From Emticicia sp. C21 (lineage in GTDB: Bacteria; Bacteroidota; Bacteroidia; Cytophagales; Spirosomataceae), in NCBI RefSeq assembly GCF_003418935.1, contig NZ_QVMT01000003.1, positions 124,001 through 188,000 of the forward strand: a stretch of DNA of 64,000 nucleotides. Reading direction: 5' to 3'. This document shows, in pieces, positions 18,304 to 27,665 of the stretch. A program made the position numbers and the translations under genes. The notes beneath the pieces are model-generated. The model worked only from the letters and a program-made list of their open reading frames with translations. It had not been told where the DNA came from and searched no databases. The number at the start of each line of letters is the position of its first letter. The first letter of the stretch is position 1.

Positions 18304-18335
18304 TTTGGAAAATTTGGAGTGTGTTTCTATAATTG
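18304..18335 (+). promoter_or_regulatory. Candidate proximal promoter of first susC
   Basis: TTTG (18304-18307), 20 bases, then TATAATTG (18328-18335), one mismatch from TAnnTTTG. The second susC has the same arrangement at 23768-23798 with a similar TTTGGAAAA start, which supports function. Confidence 0.55.
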
Positions 18336-18437
18336 TACCGAATACACTTATTAAGATAAATCAAAAAAATCTTGATATAGTATAAAATCTTTAATTACAA
18401 TTTATTTTTTACTTTTTTTTTTAACTAAAACAAAACT

Positions 18438-21400
18438 ATGAAACAAAACTACTTTGTGCCCATACGGGGTGCTCTGATTTGTGGACTACTTTGGATGATG
18501 TCTATTGTAGCGTTTGCACAAAAATCTGTTAGTGGTAAAGTAAGTGATTCAAAAGGAGAGGGCGTTCCGGGTGCCAGTGTTTCCGTAAAAGGAACTACTA
18601 CAGGTACAATTTCAGATGCAGAAGGTAACTTCAAAATTAACGCTCCGAATGCAGGCGGTACATTAGTAATCAGCTCAATTGGTTACAAAACAGTAGAAAT
18701 TGCCATAGGTAATCAAAGTACTATTAATGTGACACTAGAAGACGATGCTGCAAGCCTTGATGAGGTTGTTGTAACTGGTTATTCAGTTGATAAAAGACGT
18801 GAGTCAACCGGTGCTATCTCAACTGTGAAAACGAAAGACCTTACAACAGTTCCTTCAGCTAGTGTTGAGCAACAATTACAAGGTAGAGTAGCAGGTTTGA
18901 CAGTTGTAACAACGAGCCAGCCAGGTTCTGGTAGCCAGATTCGTGTACGTGGTTTTGGTGCATTCGGTGGTAACGAACCCTTAACAATCGTTGATGGGTT
19001 GCCTAGTGATGCAGGTTTCTTAAACCCGGAAGATATTGAGTCTACTACAGTATTGAAAGATGCTTCTGCTGCTTCAATCTATGGAGCAAGAGCTGCCAAT
19101 GGTGTAATTATCTATACTACGAAGAAAGGCAAGAAAAATGCTAAAAAATTGAACGTTACTTATGATGGTGTGTTTGGTTTTACAGATCCGGGTAAAGGTC
19201 AGCAAATGATGAATCCACAAGATCAGGCAGATTGGACATGGACTGCACTTAAAAACTCTGGTGCTCCATTATCTCACCCACAATATGGTACGGGCGCAAC
19301 TCCTATCATTCCTGACTATCTTAAAGTAGGAAATAGAAGTGGAGTTGTTGGTACTATTGATCTGGAAGCAGAGAGATTAAAATATAACATTACTGGCCCA
19401 ACAATCGGCGATTACTATCAGGTAATTAAAGCTAATAAAGAAGGTACTGACTGGTATAAAGCATTGACTCAAACCGGTACAATTCAAAGACATTCATTAG
19501 GTTTTGAAGGTGGTGGTGATGCTTCGCGTTTCTATGTAGGATTATCATTGCAAGACCAACAAGGTATTTTGCCTAGCCAGAGAGCAAAGCGTATTGCTAT
19601 GCGTGTAAATTCTGAGTTTGATCTTTTCAAAAACGTAAGAATTGGTGAAAATATCCAGTTGACTTACCTTCAGATCTTAGGTCGTCAGGGTGGTAATAAT
19701 GGTCTTCAGTCATCACAAGATGAAAACGACATTCTTGGTGCATTCAGATCTCCAACTATTCTTCCTGTATATGACGAATTTGGCGGATATGCCGGTACAA
19801 CTGCGCTTGGTTTTGGTCAGGGTTCAAACCCTGTTGCTAACCAGATGGCAGGAAAACTAAACAGAAACTTTAATGCTATAGCCTCAGGTAACTTCTATAT
19901 TGAAGTTGATCCGATCAAAGATCTGACATTACGTTCTTCAATTGGTGGACTTTATAACAACTTTTATGGCTGGGGATATGGTCGCCCAATTTATGAAACT
20001 CTTGAAAATAAAGGTGTAGTATGGTCTTATAACGAAAATGGTGGTTTCAGATTAGGCTGGACTTTTACGAATACAATCAATTATAAGAAGAAATTTGGTA
20101 TTCATAATATAGATTTATTAGCTGGCCAAGAGGCTCTTAATACCGGACATGGTAAAAACCTTTCGGCTGACGGTCGTGCACCATTCTCTGGTGACCCTAA
20201 CTATATTACTATATCTACGTTGGATATTAGAAACCCTGCAAATAGTACTAAAGAAAACGGTGTTAATTTCAACTCATATTTTGGTAGAGCTATCTATAGC
20301 TTCAAAGATAAATATATCATAACAGGGGTTATCAGACGCGACGGTTCATCTCGATTTGGTTCAAACAACAGATACGGTGTATTCCCTGCGGTTTCTGCTG
20401 CATGGAGACTTTCAGATGAATCATTTATGAAAGGTCTTGCCTGGGTAACTGATTTAAAAATCAGAGGGGGTTATGGTACAATGGGTAACTCAAATAACGT
20501 TTCACCTGCCAACCAGTTTAACCTTTATGAGCAAAACGTTGGTACTTCAGGTTATGATATCAATGGTACAAACGCCGGAATCGTAGGTGGATTCAGACAA
20601 TCAAGAATTGGTAACCCAAATGCGAAATGGGAAACCAGTATTACCAAAAACATTGGTTTTGACGGATCATTCCTGAAAGGTAAATTAGATGTTATCTTAG
20701 ATTTGTGGCAAAAAGATACCAAAGACTTATTGTATCAATTACCAATTACACAGACAGTGGGTGGGGCTACTGCTCCGTCAGTGAACGTAGGTACAATGGT
20801 AAACAAAGGTATTGACATTCAGGTAATTACAAGAGGTAAATTCGGTAGCGAAGTAGGATACGAATTTGATGTGACAGGTAGTTTCCTTCATAACGAAATC
20901 ACTGAAATCGGTGGTGGTCTTACATACTTACAAGATGTGAATCCTGGTTTCAGAGGTGTAAACCCTATTCGTAACCAATTGGGTCGTTCATTGTCTTCTT
21001 TCTTTGGATACCAGGTAGTTGGTTTATTCCAGACACAAGAGGAAGTTGACCAGGCTTTGAAAACTACATCTACGCCTGGTGCTGCCATTCCAACGCAAAC
21101 TGGTGCAGGTCTTGGTCGTTTCCGCTATGCTGACTTAAATGGTGATGGTAATATTACTGCAGATGACCGTACTTATTTAGGTAGCCCGGTTCCTAAATTT
21201 ACAGGTGGTTTGAACTTCAGACTTACTTACAAGAATTTTGAACTACTATCTTATTTCTATACTTCAATTGGTAACAAAATCTTTAATATCTCTAAAAGAT
21301 TTACAGATTTTTATCCATTATTTGCAGGTGCTGCTATCTCTGAGCGTGTTAAAAATTCTTGGTCTCCATCAAACAGAGATACTGATATTCCACGTTTCGA

Positions 21401-21695
21401 ACAAAATGATGGTTTCAGTACTGGTTCGCAATCAAGCAGCTTCTATGTTGAAGATGGATCATACCTAAGATTCCAAAACTTGTCACTTGCTTACAATTTG
21501 CCAACAACACTTGCCAACAAAATGAAGTTAAGCAGAGTTCGTGTTAACGCCGCTGTTAATAACCTATTCACAGTGACTAAATATGGTGGCTTGGACCCTC
21601 AGGTAGCAGGTGCTGCTGATACCAACTTTGGTGTAGACTTGGGTAACTTCCCAATGACTCGTCAGGTAACTTTTGGTTTAAGTGTTGGATTCTAA
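18438..21695 (+). CDS. SusC/RagA-type TonB-linked outer membrane protein
   Basis: 1085 residues. Signal peptide (about 1-28, ending IVAFAQ), then the carboxypeptidase-regulatory-like domain (GKVSDSKGEGVPGASV, 32-110), the plug domain (about 115-240, with LQGRVAGLTV, RVRGFGAFGGNEPLTIVDG and LKDASAASIYGARAANGVI) and a 22-strand type barrel ending in ...QVTFGLSVGF with terminal Phe. It forms the energy-dependent uptake channel for a glycan or peptide ligand held by the SusD lipoprotein encoded 24 bases downstream. The first ~45 residues are almost identical to the second SusC in this window, while the rest is clearly diverged. No SusE/F or glycosidase is adjacent. Confidence 0.95.
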   Translation: MKQNYFVPIRGALICGLLWMMSIVAFAQKSVSGKVSDSKGEGVPGASVSVKGTTTGTISDAEGNFKINAPNAGGTLVISSIGYKTVEIAIGNQSTINVTLEDDAASLDEVVVTGYSVDKRRESTGAISTVKTKDLTTVPSASVEQQLQGRVAGLTVVTTSQPGSGSQIRVRGFGAFGGNEPLTIVDGLPSDAGFLNPEDIESTTVLKDASAASIYGARAANGVIIYTTKKGKKNAKKLNVTYDGVFGFTDPGKGQQMMNPQDQADWTWTALKNSGAPLSHPQYGTGATPIIPDYLKVGNRSGVVGTIDLEAERLKYNITGPTIGDYYQVIKANKEGTDWYKALTQTGTIQRHSLGFEGGGDASRFYVGLSLQDQQGILPSQRAKRIAMRVNSEFDLFKNVRIGENIQLTYLQILGRQGGNNGLQSSQDENDILGAFRSPTILPVYDEFGGYAGTTALGFGQGSNPVANQMAGKLNRNFNAIASGNFYIEVDPIKDLTLRSSIGGLYNNFYGWGYGRPIYETLENKGVVWSYNENGGFRLGWTFTNTINYKKKFGIHNIDLLAGQEALNTGHGKNLSADGRAPFSGDPNYITISTLDIRNPANSTKENGVNFNSYFGRAIYSFKDKYIITGVIRRDGSSRFGSNNRYGVFPAVSAAWRLSDESFMKGLAWVTDLKIRGGYGTMGNSNNVSPANQFNLYEQNVGTSGYDINGTNAGIVGGFRQSRIGNPNAKWETSITKNIGFDGSFLKGKLDVILDLWQKDTKDLLYQLPITQTVGGATAPSVNVGTMVNKGIDIQVITRGKFGSEVGYEFDVTGSFLHNEITEIGGGLTYLQDVNPGFRGVNPIRNQLGRSLSSFFGYQVVGLFQTQEEVDQALKTTSTPGAAIPTQTGAGLGRFRYADLNGDGNITADDRTYLGSPVPKFTGGLNFRLTYKNFELLSYFYTSIGNKIFNISKRFTDFYPLFAGAAISERVKNSWSPSNRDTDIPRFEQNDGFSTGSQSSSFYVEDGSYLRFQNLSLAYNLPTTLANKMKLSRVRVNAAVNNLFTVTKYGGLDPQVAGAADTNFGVDLGNFPMTRQVTFGLSVGF

Positions 21696-21719
21696 TCTGA
21701 GTTAAATTAAAATAAGACA

Positions 21720-23441
21720 ATGAAAAAAATAAAAATATTTATTTCCAGCGTTATCCTGTTTTCGGGGATGTATGCTTGTAGTGATAGCTTTCTAGACGTG
21801 CCCCCAACGGGTACGCTTTCTAAAGACCAGTTAACCAGTACTGCCGGCTTAGAAGGATCTTTAATTGCAGCTTACGCTCAGTTAAGTGCCTTGAGTCAAA
21901 CGCACTCTGGTCCATCAAACTGGTTGATCGGTAGTATCAGAGGTGGGGATGCTAATAAAGGAACTGACCCTGGTGATGGTACTGAAATGATTCCTGTTCA
22001 AAGATATGAGTATGTATCTACTGATGCCGTTGCAGCAAACGTTTACCAAAGTTATTTTGATGGCGTTGCCAGAGCCAATTCAGTATTAGCTCTTTTAAAA
22101 GAAGCTCAGGCAAGTGTTAAAGATGATGTTAAAGCCAGAATTACCGCTGAAGCTCGTTTTATCAGAGGCCACTTTTATTTCCAATTGAAGAGAAACTTCA
22201 ATATGGTTCCTTACGTAGATGAAAATATCGGTGTAGGTAACGGAATTGAGAAAGTAAAAAATGATCAGGATTTATGGCCAAAAATCGAGGCTGATTTCAA
22301 AGCAGCTTATGATGCTTTACCAGAAACATCTTCTTCGGTAGGCCGTGCCAATAAATGGGCTGCAGGTGTATACTTGGCAAAAACATATTTGTATCAAAAG
22401 AAATATGCAGAAGCAAAAGCACTTTTCGACCTGATTATTGCTAATGGTAAAACAACTGGTGGTAAAAAATACGCACTACTACCTAAATATTCTGACCTAT
22501 ACCGTGTTGCTAACGATAATAACGCAGAATCAGTTTTTGCTGTTCAGGCAACGGTAAAATCAGGTAACGGAAACAACGCCAATGGTGATTTACAATTGAA
22601 CTTTATCCAAGGTGTTGACCCAGGTACTTGTTGTGGATTCTTCCAACCATCATTTGAGTTTGTAAACTCATACCGTACTGATGCTAATGGTTTACCATTA
22701 TTGGATAATTCTTACAATAGCCCTGCCAATGCTGTTAAGACAGATATGGGTATTAAATCTGATCAGCCTTTTACGCCAGACGCTGGTCCTTTAGACCCAA
22801 GAATAGACCATTCAATAGGTCGTAGAGGTATTCCTTTCTTGGATTGGGGTCCGCACACAGGTTTCAGTATGATTCGTAACCAACCGAATGGTGGTCCTTA
22901 TTCTCCTAAGAAATATATATTTACTAAGGCAGAAAAAGCTGCAGGTTTGACAGAAACAGGTGGTTGGGGACACCAGACATACAATGCTTACAACGTAACA
23001 ATTATCAGGTTTGCAGATGTTTTATTGATGGCTGCAGAATGTGAAATTGAGGTTGGTTCATTAGCAAAAGCACTTGAATATACAAACATGGTAAGAGGTA
23101 GAGCTAGCAATGCAGCTGACTTTGTAATGCTAGATGGTGCGCCTGCTGCTAATTACAAAATTGGATTGTATAGTTCTTTCCCTACAAAAGAATATGCCAG
23201 ATCAGCTGTTAGATTTGAGAGAAGAATAGAGCTTGGAATGGAAGGATACCGTTTCTATGATTTAGTTCGTTGGGGTGAAGATGTTGAAGCACTTAACCGT
23301 TACCTGAAATATGACCAAGCGTTATTGCCAGGTTCTTTAGGAGGTGCTACTTATACAGCAAATAAAGCTTTGTTCCCAATACCACAAGCTCAGATTGACC
23401 TTGTAGGTGCTAGTATATTGAAACAAAATCCTGGATATTAA
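21720..23441 (+). CDS. SusD/RagB-type surface glycan-binding lipoprotein
   Basis: 573 residues. Lipoprotein signal with lipobox cysteine at about 20 (GMYAC), then the SusD fold: N-terminal TPR-like helices (ITAEARFIRGHFYFQLKR is a family hallmark) and a C-terminal region with TIIRFADVLLMAAECEIEVG and the RFERRIELGMEGYRFYDLVRWG motif. It caps the partner SusC barrel at the cell surface and delivers ligand. It is co-transcribed with susC (24-base gap). Two hairpin terminators follow, so the second pair is a separate transcription unit. Confidence 0.95.
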   Translation: MKKIKIFISSVILFSGMYACSDSFLDVPPTGTLSKDQLTSTAGLEGSLIAAYAQLSALSQTHSGPSNWLIGSIRGGDANKGTDPGDGTEMIPVQRYEYVSTDAVAANVYQSYFDGVARANSVLALLKEAQASVKDDVKARITAEARFIRGHFYFQLKRNFNMVPYVDENIGVGNGIEKVKNDQDLWPKIEADFKAAYDALPETSSSVGRANKWAAGVYLAKTYLYQKKYAEAKALFDLIIANGKTTGGKKYALLPKYSDLYRVANDNNAESVFAVQATVKSGNGNNANGDLQLNFIQGVDPGTCCGFFQPSFEFVNSYRTDANGLPLLDNSYNSPANAVKTDMGIKSDQPFTPDAGPLDPRIDHSIGRRGIPFLDWGPHTGFSMIRNQPNGGPYSPKKYIFTKAEKAAGLTETGGWGHQTYNAYNVTIIRFADVLLMAAECEIEVGSLAKALEYTNMVRGRASNAADFVMLDGAPAANYKIGLYSSFPTKEYARSAVRFERRIELGMEGYRFYDLVRWGEDVEALNRYLKYDQALLPGSLGGATYTANKALFPIPQAQIDLVGASILKQNPGY

Positions 23442-23471
23442 TATTCATTCGGATTAGTTTATTTTATCAGA

Positions 23472-23498
23472 AGAGATGGCATCTTGCCATCTCTTTTT
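23472..23498 (+). terminator. Rho-independent terminator after first susD
   Basis: AGAGATGGCA (23472-23481), TCT loop, TGCCATCTCT (23485-23494) and TTTT. The stem is closely similar to the terminator after the second susD at 29501. Confidence 0.88.
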
Positions 23499-23611
23499 GA
23501 TTTATAAACTAGTGTGTTAAAGTTCTTGATGGAAAAGGTATTCTATTGCATGGTAATGGATGTAATAATAGATAGGTAAATCTATAACAGGATACGAAAA
23601 TTTAGTGTTGT

Positions 23612-23650
23612 AAAAAAGGAGAAGTGTCTGAAATATACTTCTCCTTTTTT
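23612..23650 (+). terminator. Second hairpin terminator before the second susC unit
   Basis: AAAAAAGGAGAAGT (23612-23625) pairs with ACTTCTCCTTTTTT (23637-23650), a 14-bp stem with A-run and T-run, so it could work in both directions. Confidence 0.8.
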
Positions 23651-23767
23651 ACGTATAGTGTATAAGTTAATAATTTTTTTAAGTATTTTTAAAAAAAATC
23701 ATAAATCACTTATTAATAGATTAAAAAAATTAAATGGAGATTAAAATTTAGAAAATAAATAGAATAA

Positions 23768-23798
23768 TTTGGAAAAATTAAAGAATAACTCTAATTTG
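23768..23798 (+). promoter_or_regulatory. Candidate promoter of second susC
   Basis: TTTG (23768-23771), 20 bases, then TAATTTG (23792-23798), a -7 box one T short of consensus. Spacing and the TTTGGAAAA context match the first susC promoter. A start here gives a ~640-base leader. Confidence 0.5.
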
Positions 23799-23850
23799 TG
23801 TCGATTATAGTTACAAAGACAAAATATAATCTGTTTTTTAGCTATAAAAG

Positions 23851-24443
23851 TACTAACCTATGAAATATATCTACGTTTTGCTTTGAAAGCATAATATTTG
23901 AAACCTGATATAGTTCAGAGAATAAATTAACCTAATTGTAAAACTAATACTAAGAAAAGCCTATGGGATAAATTTCCTTGTATTATTCTACTGCGTTTTA
24001 ATAAATCTCTACACATCTTACCTCAGAATGCCTATTTATTCTGAATACTATAAAACCTAATTCTGACTGAATACTATAAAAAGCGTATGAAAGAAATTTT
24101 CCTATTATCATTATTGGCGAGCCCTTCGCTCTGATGTGTTTCAGAACGACTGAATGCTTATATTTCTATTTTGCTGATAACCAATTTAAAAAGCGTATGA
24201 AAGATTAATCTCTTTCTTCTATCTATAATATACTTTACCTGTGCTCTTAAGTACAGGTTGATTTTGTGTAATTAAGAATTTATTTTTTATCAATATTTTC
24301 TTTGCTGTTACCTGTTTTTTAAAAAGCGTATGAAAGATTAATTTCTTTCCCTATCAGTCATGTACTTTACTTGTGCTTATTAAGTACAGGCTGATTTTGT
24401 ATAATTTATAATTTATTTTTTTAACCAAATTAAAACAAAGCGT
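23851..24443 (+). repeat. Degenerate tandem copies of the susC start region in its leader
   Basis: ATG codons preceded by similar AT-rich context occur at 23860, 23963, 24087, 24197, 24330 and finally 24444 (the real start), spaced 103, 124, 110, 133 and 114 bases. The last four share AAAGCGTATGAAAGA. The decoy frames close at once: MKYIYVLL, MG, a 15-residue hydrophobic peptide, MKD and MKD. Copies at 24197 and 24330 also share a downstream stem-loop (24238-24257 and 24370-24390) and the GATTTTGT(G/A)TAATT stretch. A 15-base direct repeat CTGAATACTATAAAA lies at 24041 and 24067. Confidence 0.75.
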
Positions 24444-27400
24444 ATGAAAGAAAACTACTTTGTACCTATAAGGGGTACTCTGATTTGTGGTATGCTATGG
24501 CTTATGTCCATTGTAGCGTTTGCACAAAAATCTGTTAGTGGTAAAGTAAGTGATGCAAAAGGGGAGGCTATTCCAGGTGCCAGTATTACCTTAAAAGGTA
24601 CTACAACAGGAACAATCACAGATGCTGAGGGAAATTACAAAATCAATGTTCCTAATTCCGGGGGTATCTTGGTAGTAAGTTCAATTGGTTATAGAACCCA
24701 GGAAGTAGCCGTTGGTAACCAATCTACATTAAGCTTAGTTTTAGAATCAGACGAAGCCGCGCTAGATGAAGTGGTTGTAACAGGATATGGTACTCAGTCA
24801 AAAAGAGATATTACCGGAGCTGTAACAACCGTAAATGCAAAAGATTTACAATCAGTACCCGCTACTACCTTTGCTCAACAATTGCAAGGACGAGCCTCGG
24901 GTCTTAGTATCGTAAACGATGCAACACCGGGTGGTAACGCAACTGTTCGTATCCGTGGTTTTGGTACAATCGGTAATAACGATCCTCTATTTATTATTGA
25001 TGGTATTCCTACAGAAAACCAGGGAAACCTTAACCCGAATGATATTGAAACCATACAAATTCTGAAAGACGCTTCTGCTTCATCAATTTATGGGTCTCGC
25101 GCGGCTAATGGTGTGGTAATTATCACGACAAGAAAAGGGAAAATAGGCCCTGCTAAAATTAATTTTTCTGCGTACTATGGCACACAAAAAGTGTCAGAAA
25201 ACGTAGAGTCTTTAAATGCAGCTGAATTAGGTAAATACCTTTATTTGGCAGATAAATATGCCGGAAAAACTCCATCGCATGGTCAATACACTTTTGGCCC
25301 TAACGGTGAGGTGTCAATTCCTGCGTACGTATTCCCAAGTGCAGGTAAAGAGGGAGCAGCCAATACAAACCCGGCTTTATACTCATTGACTCCAGACAAT
25401 ATTTATCCTATCACTAAATCAGCAGATACTTACTGGTGGGGTGAAGTTACACAAACAGCACCTATCCAGAATTATCAATTGACAGCCAGTGGTGGTTCAG
25501 AAAACAGCCGTTATGCGCTATCAGTAGGGTATTTCTCTCAAGATGGGGTTGTTAAATTTATCAGCTACGACCGCTATACTTTGCGTTCGAACACCGAGTT
25601 TTCGGCAATTAACAAGAAACTAAGAGTAGGCGAAAACTTCACAGTATCATTTGATAACCGTAAAGGTGGTTTCGGTAATAACGAAGAGCAGAATGCTGTT
25701 TCTGGTTCTTACAAACACCATCCTTTGCTACCTGTATATGATATTAATGGGTTCTTTGCAGGCTCACGTGGAGCTAATCTGGGTAATAACTCAAACCCTT
25801 ATGCAACTATGGCACGCGCTGCTGATAATAGAAGATACCGTTTAAGAGGTTTTGGTAATATCTACGGTGAATACGATATTCTTCCATTCCTGACTTTCAA
25901 AACAAGCTTAGGTCTTGACATCACTACTGAAAATGGTAAATACATTGGTCGTGCAAACCCTGAGTATATTGAGGGTAGCTTCAACAACGGTTCAGAATCA
26001 AACACCAGTTACGACTACCAATGGGTATTCCAGAATACTTTATCGTTCAGCAAAATATTCAACACAGTACATAAAGTTGATGCTTACGTGGGTACTGAGG
26101 CTATCAAGCAATTTGGTGAGTATTTCGGTGCAACACGTAACGGTTACGCTTTTGAAACTCTACCAATCATCAGCTACTTAGACTTGGGAGATCCTACCAG
26201 AGTAGGTAACTATGGTAGAGTTGGTAATGACTATACTTTGTTCTCACAATTCGGTAAATTCAACTATGCTTACAACGATAAGTATTTATTCCAGGCTATT
26301 ATCAGAAATGACGCTTCTTCTCGTTTCTTATCAGCTTCCCGTAATGCGCTCTTTCCTGCGTTTAGTTTAGGTTGGCGTTTATCGGAAGAGAAATTCATTT
26401 CTACAAACCTTCCGTTTGTCAGCGATTTGAAAGTCCGTTTTGGCTGGGGTAAAACAGGTAACCAGAAAATTGGTAACTACAATGCTTACACTACGTATCG
26501 TTCTGATATTTGGCATGCAGGTTATCCGATTGATGGTAATCAGACTACTCCTACAATCGGTTATGATACACAGGCATTCGGTAACCCTAATGCGAAGTGG
26601 GAGGCAACTACTTCAACAAACTTTGGTATAGATGCTTCTTTGTTCAAAGGGAAATTAGGCTTTGAAATAGATTTCTGGAAACGTGTGACAACCGATATGT
26701 TGTTTACTACACCTTTGACCTTCACTGTCGGTGATGCTGCTGCGCCATCTTTCAACGTAGGACAAATGACCAATAAAGGTCTTGATTTGGGGGTCAACTA
26801 TAAGAGTAATATCAATAATTTTCGTTATAGTATTGCTGCCAACTTGTCAACTTACAAAAACACAGTTGATAAACTAGATGCCAGCCCTAATACCCGCTAC
26901 TTCGGATACGGCTCTCGTGTACCTGCTGTTACTTTAACACAAGCCGGCTTACCGATTTCATCATTCTATGGTTACCAGGTAGTAGGTCTCTTCCAGTCAC
27001 AATCAGAAGCTGATGCATGGCCTAAGTATGGAGATTACAACAAACCTGGTAAATTTAAAATGGCCGATGTTAACGGTGATGGTGTAATCACAGATGCTGA
27101 CCGTACAATCATCGGTAATCCTCACCCTGATTTCGTATATGGGTTGAACCTGAGTCTTGGTTGGAAAGCATTTGATTTGACTATCTTCTGCAACGGAACA
27201 CAAGGTAATGATGTATTTAATTACACGCGTTATTTCTCTGATTTCAATACATTCCAGGGTAACCGCTCAAAACGCGCTTTGTATGATGCATGGCAGCCAA
27301 CCAATACTTCCGGCACTGTACCTATTATGGATGCTAACGACCAGGTATCAAGCCGTCCGTCAAGCTATTTCATCGAAGATGGTTCATATTTCCGTATCAA

Positions 27401-27620
27401 AAACGTGCAGTTGACTTACTCCCTTCCAGCCAGAATTGCCGGTAAAACTGCTCTGGACAACGCGCAAATTTATCTGCAAATGCAAAACTTAGCTACGTTT
27501 ACGAAGTATACTGGTCTTAACCCTGAGATTCAGACAGGAACTGATAATACTTTAGGTTTTGATGGTGGATATATGCCAGTATCAAGAACATTTATTGTAG
27601 GTGTTAACTTTGGTTTCTGA
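24444..27620 (+). CDS. SusC/RagA-type TonB-linked outer membrane protein (second copy)
   Basis: 1058 residues. Layout as in the first copy: signal peptide to about 28, carboxypeptidase-regulatory-like domain (32-110), plug (LQGRASGLSI, RIRGFGTIGNNDPLFIIDG, LKDASASSIYGSRAANGVV) and barrel ending in Phe (TFIVGVNFGF). It is the transport channel partner of the SusD encoded 45 bases downstream. Start at 24444 is chosen because the N-terminus is nearly identical to the first SusC. A run of 45 bases is identical between 24510-24554 and 18504-18548. The leader before it is unusual, with repeated decoy starts. The ligand is unknown. Confidence 0.95.
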   Translation: MKENYFVPIRGTLICGMLWLMSIVAFAQKSVSGKVSDAKGEAIPGASITLKGTTTGTITDAEGNYKINVPNSGGILVVSSIGYRTQEVAVGNQSTLSLVLESDEAALDEVVVTGYGTQSKRDITGAVTTVNAKDLQSVPATTFAQQLQGRASGLSIVNDATPGGNATVRIRGFGTIGNNDPLFIIDGIPTENQGNLNPNDIETIQILKDASASSIYGSRAANGVVIITTRKGKIGPAKINFSAYYGTQKVSENVESLNAAELGKYLYLADKYAGKTPSHGQYTFGPNGEVSIPAYVFPSAGKEGAANTNPALYSLTPDNIYPITKSADTYWWGEVTQTAPIQNYQLTASGGSENSRYALSVGYFSQDGVVKFISYDRYTLRSNTEFSAINKKLRVGENFTVSFDNRKGGFGNNEEQNAVSGSYKHHPLLPVYDINGFFAGSRGANLGNNSNPYATMARAADNRRYRLRGFGNIYGEYDILPFLTFKTSLGLDITTENGKYIGRANPEYIEGSFNNGSESNTSYDYQWVFQNTLSFSKIFNTVHKVDAYVGTEAIKQFGEYFGATRNGYAFETLPIISYLDLGDPTRVGNYGRVGNDYTLFSQFGKFNYAYNDKYLFQAIIRNDASSRFLSASRNALFPAFSLGWRLSEEKFISTNLPFVSDLKVRFGWGKTGNQKIGNYNAYTTYRSDIWHAGYPIDGNQTTPTIGYDTQAFGNPNAKWEATTSTNFGIDASLFKGKLGFEIDFWKRVTTDMLFTTPLTFTVGDAAAPSFNVGQMTNKGLDLGVNYKSNINNFRYSIAANLSTYKNTVDKLDASPNTRYFGYGSRVPAVTLTQAGLPISSFYGYQVVGLFQSQSEADAWPKYGDYNKPGKFKMADVNGDGVITDADRTIIGNPHPDFVYGLNLSLGWKAFDLTIFCNGTQGNDVFNYTRYFSDFNTFQGNRSKRALYDAWQPTNTSGTVPIMDANDQVSSRPSSYFIEDGSYFRIKNVQLTYSLPARIAGKTALDNAQIYLQMQNLATFTKYTGLNPEIQTGTDNTLGFDGGYMPVSRTFIVGVNFGF

Positions 27621-27665
27621 TATTTAAACCAACGAACAATTAAATTAAACAAATACGATTCAAAT

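Larger units (their letters stand above)
17641..18437. other. AT-rich gap upstream of the first susC, with promoters and a strong dyad
   Basis: No gene is evident in these ~800 bases. They hold a -7 candidate TATATTTG (17772-17779) with TTG at 17748, a perfect 12-base inverted repeat (17882-17910) and the promoter-like TTTG-N20-TATAATTG (18304-18335) closest to susC. ORFs on the minus strand here look like chance readings of AT-rich DNA. Confidence 0.6.
23442..24443 (+). other. Two terminators, then the long leader of the second susC
   Basis: No gene is evident in these ~1000 bases. They hold two hairpin terminators (23472-23498, 23612-23650), a promoter-like TTTG-N20-TAATTTG (23768-23798) and, from about 23851, a chain of degenerate start-region copies that ends at the susC ATG. 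Confidence 0.7.

Noticed and set aside
18010-18364. Two minus-strand ORFs upstream of susC
   Set aside because: AT-rich gap, no start context, no homology recognised, and they cross promoter-like sites of susC.
24087-24134. 15-codon ORF reading MKEIFLLSLLASPSL as a leader peptide gene
   Set aside because: Kept only as a decoy start; the neighbouring copies carry stops at other points, so a conserved peptide is not supported.
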